Shown here: positions 8,638 to 15,655 of the stretch, piece after piece | How positions within the stretch are numbered: the stretch's first letter is position 1 | Layout: each line of letters begins with the position of its first letter | Source of the DNA: an uncultured Anaerolineaceae bacterium | Lineage (GTDB): Bacteria; Chloroflexota; Anaerolineae; Promineifilales; Promineifilaceae | NCBI GenBank assembly: GCA_937967805.1 | Contig: CALBTC010000486.1 | Coordinates: 1 to 30,075 of the forward strand | DNA length: 30,075 bases | Direction of reading: 5' to 3' | Program-made: the position numbers and the translations under genes | The notes under the pieces: model-generated | What the model saw: only the letters and a program-made list of their open reading frames with translations | The model's database searches: none | Told to the model about the DNA's origin: nothing

Positions 8638-10308
8638 TTAGGGCGTTGGCGTGGGCTCCCGCGTTGGGGGCAGAATTGGCGTGTCGGTTGGAGAGACGGG
8701 ATAAGCAGTAGGTACCGGCGTGTCTGTAGGTGATGGGGGATTTGTGGCCGAAGGTGGTTGCGGTGCACCTGCCGGCGGTTGGGTCGGCACGGCCGTATTC
8801 GCCGGCGGAACGGATGTGTTTGTGGCCAACAAGGCCGGAATGGTGGCCGCTACCGGCACCTGGTCCGGCTCCGTCCCGGCCAGGAACTCGGTAACGCTGC
8901 CGGCAATCCAGCCCGTGGTTGAATCATCTAGCTCAACATTAAACCAGAGGCCGTTACTTGTTTTGGCAATCACGCGAACCGTATCCCCTTCTGCCAGTGT
9001 GGTGATAGTGGCATAGCTGGTGCCGGGGCCGCGACGCACATTGACAGAGCTTTGGCTGACGCGCAGCAGCAGTGTTGTAGCAGTGGCCGTGGGCGTCGAT
9101 GAAGGTGTGGCGGTTTCTGTCGCCGGTAAGGGCGTTTCGCTGGGTTCGGCGGTGGGGGTTGGGCTTGCAGTCTCAGCGACGATCTGAGCAGAAGACGGCG
9201 CAGCTTCTGGATTTTCGTTGGTGGCTGTGGCAACGGCCGTATTTGTAGGCGTGTCAGCTGCTTCGGTAACGTTGGCTATGGGCACGGCCGTTCCCGCCTC
9301 ATCGCCACTCACAAAGCCGGCAATGCTCCACCCCAGCAAAACAAGGCCGATCAGCACAGGAATCAGCCAAAATATCTGGCGCGGCACGGCCGTTAACCAG
9401 CGAGAAACCAGCGATCTTTCATTGTCGGTTGGCGGCAGAACTTCTGTTTTGCTAACCGAACTGGTGCCGACATCAGGCAGCGCTTCACCACGGGCCACCG
9501 TCTGCACGGCAGCCGTTAGGGCGCCGGCCGTGGCAAACCGGTCTTCCCGATTTTTGGCCATGGCGCGATTGATTAGCTGCTCATAACCGGATGCCAATTC
9601 GGGATTGATTTCCCGGATTGGCGGGATGGGCTCGGAAATATGCATCAAGGCCAGACCAATGGGGGTTTCGGCACGGTAGGGCTGCCAGCCAGATAACATC
9701 TCAAAGAGGATGACGCCCAGGGTGTAGATGTCGGAACGGCCGTCTAATTCAACCGTACCTCTGGCCTGCTCAGGACTCATATAAGCGGGCGTGCCAAGAA
9801 TACCCTTGCCGGTAAAGGTTGTGGTGGCCTGGGCCAACTTCACAATGCCAAAATCAGAAAGAAAAGCGTTTTGGTGCTGATCAAACAAGATATTTTCCGG
9901 CTTTAGATCGCGGTGAATAATGCCTTTGCTATGGGCAAAATCCAATGCCGAACCAATCCGCCCAATAATTTTTATTATTTCTTCCAGGGGAATGGCTCCC
10001 CGGAAAATACGCTCGTTTAAGGTACCGCCGGTCATATAACGCATGACCAGAAAAGGTTGTTCGTCCTCTTCGCCAAAATCGTACACGGGCACGATGGCAT
10101 GATGTTCCAGAGTGGCAATGGTTTGCGCTTCCCGCTCAAAGCGGGCGCGAAACATGGGGTCGTGGGTAAATTGGCGCGGCAAGACTTTCAGCGCCACATC
10201 CCGCTTAAAACGCGGATCATGGGCCAGATAAACGGTCGCCATTCCGCCCCTGCCTAATTCATGTTTAATTTCATAACGGCCGATTTTTTGTGGGTTCAAA
10301 AACGTCAT
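8638..10308 (-). CDS. Receptor Ser/Thr protein kinase, DFG type, with SH3b domain and Pro/Thr-rich tail
   Basis: 556 residues from ATG 10306-10308, which follows AGGAG on the minus strand; a TTG nine codons upstream lacks support. The kinase domain has LGRGGMATVY (18-27), Lys41, HRD with Asp134, a canonical DFG (152-154), GTPAYMSPEQ and DGRSD. A TM helix (FWLIPVLIGLVLLGWSIAGF) follows, then a Thr/Ala/Glu-rich linker and a bacterial SH3b domain (SVNVRRGPGTSYATI...GWIAGSV). A tail of about 90 residues is made mainly of Pro, Thr, Ala and Ser and ends in TPTP; it could span or bind the wall. It belongs to a different subfamily from the DLG kinases nearby and pairs with the kinase at 13961. It is divergent from the secreted gene at 10543. 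Confidence 0.92.
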   Translation of the reverse strand: MTFLNPQKIGRYEIKHELGRGGMATVYLAHDPRFKRDVALKVLPRQFTHDPMFRARFEREAQTIATLEHHAIVPVYDFGEEDEQPFLVMRYMTGGTLNERIFRGAIPLEEIIKIIGRIGSALDFAHSKGIIHRDLKPENILFDQHQNAFLSDFGIVKLAQATTTFTGKGILGTPAYMSPEQARGTVELDGRSDIYTLGVILFEMLSGWQPYRAETPIGLALMHISEPIPPIREINPELASGYEQLINRAMAKNREDRFATAGALTAAVQTVARGEALPDVGTSSVSKTEVLPPTDNERSLVSRWLTAVPRQIFWLIPVLIGLVLLGWSIAGFVSGDEAGTAVPIANVTEAADTPTNTAVATATNENPEAAPSSAQIVAETASPTPTAEPSETPLPATETATPSSTPTATATTLLLRVSQSSVNVRRGPGTSYATITTLAEGDTVRVIAKTSNGLWFNVELDDSTTGWIAGSVTEFLAGTEPDQVPVAATIPALLATNTSVPPANTAVPTQPPAGAPQPPSATNPPSPTDTPVPTAYPVSPTDTPILPPTREPTPTP

Positions 10309-10386
10309 GCTCTCCTGGTTGCGATGGTTAAGCAAATCACAGAAACCTTTTTTTGCTTTTACAAAACTGGCCTAAACTTGTTCTGA

Positions 10387-10416
10387 AATGTAGCACAGCT
10401 TAAGTGACTGCGTCAA
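10387..10416 (-). promoter_or_regulatory. Candidate promoter of the kinase at 8638-10308
   Basis: On the minus strand, -35 TTGACG (10411-10416) and -10 TACATT (10387-10392) are 18 bp apart, about 80 bp upstream of the kinase start. Five of six and four of six bases match the sigma70 consensus. The long leader (10309 to about 10380) has no other obvious structure. Confidence 0.42.
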
Positions 10417-10450
10417 TGCGTAAAAATTGCTTTGCGCCTGGTTCTTTCTC

Positions 10451-10480
10451 TTGAGAGGTAGCCAGAAAAAGTGTACACTT
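10451..10480 (+). promoter_or_regulatory. Candidate promoter with overlapping 12-bp palindrome, for secreted gene 10543
   Basis: TTGAGA (10451-10456) and TACACT (10474-10479) are spaced 17 bp, a fair sigma70 match. A perfect palindrome, AAGTGTACACTT (10469-10480), covers the -10, where a dimeric regulator could block polymerase. A wider inverted repeat, CGCCTGG (10435-10441) and CCAGGCG (10482-10488), flanks the promoter. This is in the 234-bp divergent gap between a kinase gene and the secreted-protein pair. Confidence 0.42.
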
Positions 10481-10542
10481 GCCAGGCGTGAAGGTTCGCC
10501 AGCTTGACCCGTCCTACGGTTTACAAACCAGAAATAAATATC

Positions 10543-12273
10543 ATGCCGAAAAAACGAAGTGCCAGGGAAAAAAATGATGGGACACAAAGCAAAAGAAAGT
10601 GGTGGATACGGCCGTTAACCCTCCTCACCTTACTCCTCCTGCCCGCTCTCATAATTTGGAGTCAACGCTCCACTATCAGCCACGCCGAAATCAGTGCCTC
10701 AACTGCGACAATCTATTTTGGACCGCAAATAGTTATCGACGGCACCGCTACAGATGCCCGCTCGGTTCATGCCGCCGATTTGGATAACGACGGCGATTTT
10801 GATGTGGTAACGGCTGCCCGAGGCCAAGACCAGATTGGCTGGCATGAAAACTTGAATAGCAAAGGCGCTTTTGGTTCGGTCAACGAGATCGAATCCACTC
10901 AATTTAGCGATCCCTATTCAGTGGCAACGGCCGATCTGGACGATGACGGCGATCTGGATGTTTTGGCGGCATTAGGCGGGTGGGATGAAGTGGTGTGGTA
11001 TGAAAACCGGTTCATCCCCACCGGGAACGTCACCTTTGCTGCAAAAGAGATCATCAACACACCCGCCTCAGCCGGAGCCATCTTTGTCACCGTCGGTGAT
11101 ATGGATGGTGATGACGATCCTGACGTGTTGGTGGCTCACCAGGGAAATTCGGCCGGCAACTGGGATGGCAGCAAGATTGCCTGGTATGAGAACAGGCTGG
11201 CAGACGGCCTTGCCTGGACAACACATATTGTTGATGGTTCCGTTACCAGAGCCCAATCTGTCTTTGCCGCTGACGTGGACGGTGACGATGACCTCGACTT
11301 TTTGGCCGCCTTGTCTGAATTAAAGGATGGTACCGGGGACAATAAGATTGTTTGGTACAAAAATTTGGACGGGAACGGCAATTTGGGGACAGAAAACGTG
11401 ATTGCGGTAGTAGATTTTGCTGTGTTTGTAACGGCCGTTGACATCAACAACGACGCTAAAATAGACGTTCTTTCCAGCTCAAGCGACGACCACAAAATCA
11501 CCTGGCACGAAAACACCGCGGGAGACGGCACCGCCTGGACCGATCACACCATCGACAGCTTTCCCGACACCATTCAACCAGACAGCCTGGTTGCCAAAGA
11601 TTTAGACAACGACAACGATCCGGACCTAATTGTTGCCGCTTTCCTGGTGGATTTACCCCTCACCGACAGCCGCATTACGGTATATGAAAACACCGATGGG
11701 CAGGGCACCTTCGCCCTGGCGCAGGTGGTGGTAACAGAACCAGACATTCAGGCACCACAAGCGCTGGATACAGCCGATCTCGACGGCGATGGGTTTCTTG
11801 ACCTGCTCTCGGCCTCATCGGACGATAATAAGATCGCCTGGTATAAAAGTCCGCCCTTTTTCACTTATCTGCCCACACTGATGAATAACTACTGTCCCCC
11901 GTTCACAGGTACAAACGAACGTGAACCCAACGATACAGCAGAAGAAGCCAGCGGCTGCTTAGTTTCAGGCGTTACATATTCGGGAAATTCAGATGAATAT
12001 GGTTCTAATGCGGACAATGATTTTTTCTACATTTATTTACCAACGGCCGGAACGATCACCATTGACGTAACAAACTTCCTTAGTAAAGGTCAATTGCTGC
12101 TTTATGATGGGTCAACGGCCGTTCCCCCAGTAACATTCATCGCCGATCAAGCAGATGGGCGTTATTACCTCACCCACAACGGTGACCCCGGACTGTACTA
12201 CATTCGTCTAGTCTCCCTTGACGGCCACAGCGTAGGCATCGGGGATTATTCTTTGAAAGTAACCTATCCATAA
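10543..12273 (+). CDS. Secreted FG-GAP/VCBS seven-repeat propeller protein with PPC-like C-terminal domain
   Basis: 576 residues from ATG 10543; a TTG 13 codons upstream overlaps the leader and lacks a ribosome site. A basic N-terminus is followed by a hydrophobic stretch (LTLLTLLLLPALIIW) and likely signal cleavage after SHA. Seven repeats carry Ca-binding acidic loops: DLDNDGDFD, DLDDDGDLD, DMDGDDDPD, DVDGDDDLD, DINNDAKID, DLDNDNDPD and DLDGDGFLD. This is the integrin-alpha-like FG-GAP/VCBS pattern and fits one seven-bladed propeller. Then come YLPTLMNNY and a C-terminal domain of about 100 residues beginning EREPNDTAEEA, typical of PPC (bacterial pre-peptidase C-terminal) domains. It is probably exported and Ca-stabilised, with adhesive or surface-binding roles (inference). 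It lies 37 bp before the next gene, likely in the same transcript. Confidence 0.9.
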   Translation: MPKKRSAREKNDGTQSKRKWWIRPLTLLTLLLLPALIIWSQRSTISHAEISASTATIYFGPQIVIDGTATDARSVHAADLDNDGDFDVVTAARGQDQIGWHENLNSKGAFGSVNEIESTQFSDPYSVATADLDDDGDLDVLAALGGWDEVVWYENRFIPTGNVTFAAKEIINTPASAGAIFVTVGDMDGDDDPDVLVAHQGNSAGNWDGSKIAWYENRLADGLAWTTHIVDGSVTRAQSVFAADVDGDDDLDFLAALSELKDGTGDNKIVWYKNLDGNGNLGTENVIAVVDFAVFVTAVDINNDAKIDVLSSSSDDHKITWHENTAGDGTAWTDHTIDSFPDTIQPDSLVAKDLDNDNDPDLIVAAFLVDLPLTDSRITVYENTDGQGTFALAQVVVTEPDIQAPQALDTADLDGDGFLDLLSASSDDNKIAWYKSPPFFTYLPTLMNNYCPPFTGTNEREPNDTAEEASGCLVSGVTYSGNSDEYGSNADNDFFYIYLPTAGTITIDVTNFLSKGQLLLYDGSTAVPPVTFIADQADGRYYLTHNGDPGLYYIRLVSLDGHSVGIGDYSLKVTYP

Positions 12274-12310
12274 GGCATGCTATCTTTTAGGGAGAAAAGG
12301 CAATAAGGCA

Positions 12311-13951
12311 ATGACTAATCTCTCACACGCTAGGGCAGAAATGCGTTCTGGTAAAAAGCTCCTAATTACAATGCTTGTTTTTCTCGTGATTGTAGTTGGT
12401 GCCGGCATCCCTACCAGGCAAGTACTTTTTTCAAGTAATGAACCACCCCCATCAGACAGCTTAACTACCTCCTTCAGTTCAAAGAGCATCACGACTTCAA
12501 TTCCTGATTTCGAGATCAACACAGTTGATGGTCCAGATGCTGTCGGCTGGGACTCTTCTATTGCTATAGGCACTGATGGCCTTCCCCTCATTAGTTATTA
12601 TGACGCAACCAATGACGACCTAAAGGTAGCCCACTGTAACGACCCTGCCTGTAGCAGCGCAACCATTTCTACCATAGACAGCATGGGCAATGTGGGCTCA
12701 GCCACTTCAATCACCATAGGTAGTGACGGCTTAGGTCTTATAAGCTACTTTGACGATGGGAATTTCGACTTGAAAGTTGCTCATTGTAACAACATCATGT
12801 GCAGTTCTGCGTCTGTTGTCACGTTAGACAGCGAAGGCATTGTTGGTGTCCTCCCCTCAATTACGATCGGTAGCGATGGCATGGGCCTTATTAGCTATAA
12901 TGATGTAACAAACAGTGACCTTAAAGTGGCGCATTGTAATACCCTAACTTGTAACAATGCCACTATGTCCATTATAGACGGTAATAGTTCTGGCCTATAT
13001 TCTTCCATCACAATCGGCTCCGATAATCTTGGCCTCATTAGTTACTACGATGGTGATTCAAATTTAAAAATTGCACATTGCAACGACTTGGTTTGTTCCA
13101 ATGCCACCGTTTCTACTCTTGACAGTGATGGTGATGTCGGCACCGATACGTCCATTACAATTGGTAAAGATGGTCTTGGCCTCATAAGTTATTATGACTT
13201 GACGAATGATAATCTGAAGGTAGCTCATTGTAACAACGTAATATGCAGCAGTGCCACCAATGCCACTCTGGACAGTGATGGCATTACTGGCTTTTCAACG
13301 TCGATTACCGTTGGCGCTGATGGGTTAGGCTTGATTAGCTACCGGGATGAGATTAATGATGATTTGAAGATAGCTCATTGTGATAATCTAATCTGCAGCA
13401 GTGCATCTACTGCTACTTTGGACAGTGATGGTAATGTTGGTCATCATACATATATCACCATAGGCAGTGATGGCCTCGCCATTATTAGCTATTTAGACAT
13501 AACCAATGGCGACCTCAAGGTAGCTCATGAGATCATGCCAACAATTTACTTGCCGGCCATATTGAGTAATTATTGCCATGGTTTTGCAGGTCCTGACGAA
13601 GAAGAGCCAAATGATAAAGATTTTCAAGCAAATGGCCCTCTCTGTTTTGGACATATTTATTCTGGTGATCCAGATGAACATGGTTCGGAACAGGACAGCG
13701 ATTATTATTTTGTTGATTTGTCTACTGCCGACATGTTGGAAATAGATGTCACAAACTTTTTGGCGATTGGCCAGGTGCAACTGTATTATCAATCGACGAC
13801 CGAGCTCATAGAAACAGTTGCCAACCAGTCCAATGGCAACTATCACATCACTTATTCTGGTGATGCCGGCAGGTATTACATTCGCGTCGTGGCGCCGTCC
13901 GGTCATGCTACGGGTAACGGGAATTATTCGCTGACGGTAAACACCCCATAA
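12311..13951 (+). CDS. Secreted protein with seven 45-residue Cys-containing repeats and PPC-like domain
   Basis: 546 residues. A basic start leads to a hydrophobic export segment (LLITMLVFLVIVVGAGI). Then seven tandem repeats of about 45 residues have the core 'SITIGSDGLGLISYYD' and 'NxDLKVAHCNxxxCSSAT...LDSDG'. Six repeats carry the Cys pair HCNxxxC (HCDxxxC in one); the seventh stops at KVAHE without cysteines. Seven repeats of beta-strand pattern suggest a propeller, with each Cys pair perhaps forming a disulfide. IYLPAILSNY and a PPC-like domain (EEEPNDKDFQA ... NYSLTVNTP) end the protein, matching its upstream neighbour. The gene is AT-richer than the kinases and lacks the ACGGCCGT octamer. 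Function is unknown; surface adhesion is a guess. Its stop is 9 bp from the stop of the convergent kinase at 13961. Confidence 0.87.
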   Translation: MTNLSHARAEMRSGKKLLITMLVFLVIVVGAGIPTRQVLFSSNEPPPSDSLTTSFSSKSITTSIPDFEINTVDGPDAVGWDSSIAIGTDGLPLISYYDATNDDLKVAHCNDPACSSATISTIDSMGNVGSATSITIGSDGLGLISYFDDGNFDLKVAHCNNIMCSSASVVTLDSEGIVGVLPSITIGSDGMGLISYNDVTNSDLKVAHCNTLTCNNATMSIIDGNSSGLYSSITIGSDNLGLISYYDGDSNLKIAHCNDLVCSNATVSTLDSDGDVGTDTSITIGKDGLGLISYYDLTNDNLKVAHCNNVICSSATNATLDSDGITGFSTSITVGADGLGLISYRDEINDDLKIAHCDNLICSSASTATLDSDGNVGHHTYITIGSDGLAIISYLDITNGDLKVAHEIMPTIYLPAILSNYCHGFAGPDEEEPNDKDFQANGPLCFGHIYSGDPDEHGSEQDSDYYFVDLSTADMLEIDVTNFLAIGQVQLYYQSTTELIETVANQSNGNYHITYSGDAGRYYIRVVAPSGHATGNGNYSLTVNTP

Positions 13952-13960
13952 GCCGCGCCA

Positions 13961-15646
13961 TTAGGGCGGAATCGGCGTTGGCGTTGGCGTTGCCGGCGGG
14001 GGAGAGGTTGGCTGGGGTGGCGGCGATGTGGGTTGTGCGGGCACGGCCGTATTCGTAGGCGCAGACGTCGCTGTCGCCGCCGGTAGAGGAGGCGCGGGTA
14101 TGGTAGCCGCTATCGGGATCTCTTCGTCGCACACTTCGGGGTTGACCGTTTCCACCACGCTGGTAGATATCCAACCAAGTTGCCCACCGATCTCAACAAT
14201 GTACCAGGAACCAATCTCCATTCTGGCAATCACAGGAAACAGGTCTCCTTGATAAACAACAGCAACCTCCCCATAGTTGATGCCGGGACCGCTGCGGACG
14301 TTGGCCGAAACGAGGGTCACGCGCACAAACGGAGGAGGGCAAGGGGTAGCTGTGGCTGTAGCCGTTGCCGATGGGGTCAACGTAGGCGGCACGGCCGTTT
14401 CTGTGGGCACGGCCGTTTCCGTCGGTGTTTTTGTGGCTGAGGCCGTCGCAGTGGGCAACGGTGAGGGCGTTAGCGTGGCCGTCGGTTCCAGCGTAGGCGT
14501 TTCGGTAGAATTGGCGGGAAGGATGGCAACAGCCGTTTCCGTCCCATCCCCAATTGTTTCAGCAGCAGTCGGCCCATCCCCGCCGCCCCAAATTGAACTG
14601 ATGCCCCAGGTTAAGAGGAGCAAGCCGGCAACGGCCGTAACAACCCACACCCAAAGGGGAACTGGTCGTCTTGTCTGTCCGGCAGCCACCTCAGCCGGTT
14701 GCACAATGGCTGTCTGCGGAACAAGTGGGGCAGGCTCTGCCGGCCCTGGCAGCACCTCTGTCGCTTCAACAGCCGGGGGATCAACAGAATCCACTTTTTC
14801 AACGGCGGCAGCGGCTTGCAATGGCGGTGCGGCCGTCCCCAACGACAAGGCCGCCACGCTTTGGGCCAGCTCGGTGGCTGTCTCATACCGATCATGCGGC
14901 CGTTTGGCCATCGCCCGATTGATGATTGGTTGAAAGTGGGGCGGCAAATCGGCGTTTCTGCTGCGAATGTCGGGAATGGGCTCGTGCACGTGTTTGTAAG
15001 CCACAGAGATCGGATTTTCGGCCGCGTAGGGCTGTTGCCCGGTTAGCAGCTCAAACAAAATCACGCCCATGGTGTAAATGTCGGAACGGCCGTCTACCGT
15101 TTCGCCCTGCACCTGTTCCGGACTCATATAAGCGGGCGTACCGATGATGGTGCTGCCGGTTAAATTAGCCGTCGCCTCGGCCATTTTAACAATGCCAAAA
15201 TCGGCCAGGAATGCGTCCCCATATTGGTCAAACAGGATGTTTCCCGGCTTTAAATCGCGATGAATGACGCCCTGACTATGGGCATGATCCAGCGCCAGGG
15301 CAATGCGTTGAAAAATACGGCTTATCTGGCGCGGCGGCAAAGCCCCTGCTGCCAGCCGGTCGGCCAATGACCCGCCGGGCATGTAACGCATCACCAAAAA
15401 GGGCTGCCCTTCCTGTTCGCCAAAATCATGAATGGTGACGATGGCTGGATGCTCTAGCGCGGCAATCGTTCGGGCTTCTAGAAGAAACCGCTCGCGGAAC
15501 ATGGGGACATCTGTATATTGGCGCGGCAGCACCTTCACGGCCACATTCCGCCCAATGCGCGGATCATGCGCCAAGTAAACCACTGCCATGCCGCCACGAC
15601 CAATCGCTTCTATGATTTTGTAACGGCCGATCAGTTCATGTTCCAT
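13961..15646 (-). CDS. Receptor Ser/Thr protein kinase, DFG type, with SH3b domain and Pro/Thr-rich tail
   Basis: 561 residues. The kinase domain has IGRGGMAVVY (15-24), Lys38, HRD with Asp near 131, canonical DFG, GTPAYMSPEQ and DGRSD. It matches the kinase at 8638-10308 closely (LPRQ, 'PFLVMRYMxGG', 'FGIVKxAxAT', 'INRAMAK'). The TM helix (VPLWVWVVTAVAGLLLLTWGI) is followed by a Thr/Ala-rich linker, an SH3b domain (ANVRSGPGINYGE...LGWISTSV) and a Pro-rich tail ending PTPTPIPP. ATG at 15644-15646 lies 9 bp after the stop of the preceding kinase, so the two are probably in one transcript. It is the last gene of the minus-strand secretion/signalling cluster. Confidence 0.92.
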   Translation of the reverse strand: MEHELIGRYKIIEAIGRGGMAVVYLAHDPRIGRNVAVKVLPRQYTDVPMFRERFLLEARTIAALEHPAIVTIHDFGEQEGQPFLVMRYMPGGSLADRLAAGALPPRQISRIFQRIALALDHAHSQGVIHRDLKPGNILFDQYGDAFLADFGIVKMAEATANLTGSTIIGTPAYMSPEQVQGETVDGRSDIYTMGVILFELLTGQQPYAAENPISVAYKHVHEPIPDIRSRNADLPPHFQPIINRAMAKRPHDRYETATELAQSVAALSLGTAAPPLQAAAAVEKVDSVDPPAVEATEVLPGPAEPAPLVPQTAIVQPAEVAAGQTRRPVPLWVWVVTAVAGLLLLTWGISSIWGGGDGPTAAETIGDGTETAVAILPANSTETPTLEPTATLTPSPLPTATASATKTPTETAVPTETAVPPTLTPSATATATATPCPPPFVRVTLVSANVRSGPGINYGEVAVVYQGDLFPVIARMEIGSWYIVEIGGQLGWISTSVVETVNPEVCDEEIPIAATIPAPPLPAATATSAPTNTAVPAQPTSPPPQPTSPPPATPTPTPIPP

Positions 15647-15655
15647 AATCTTCGG

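Noticed and set aside
12560..13530. Minisatellite or CRISPR-like repeat
   Set aside because: Repeats are clear in protein but diverged in DNA, with no fixed direct repeats or spacers; it is a coding repeat.
13951..13961. Bidirectional terminator between the convergent genes
   Set aside because: Only 9 bp separate the stop codons and no convincing stem with T-tract is present.
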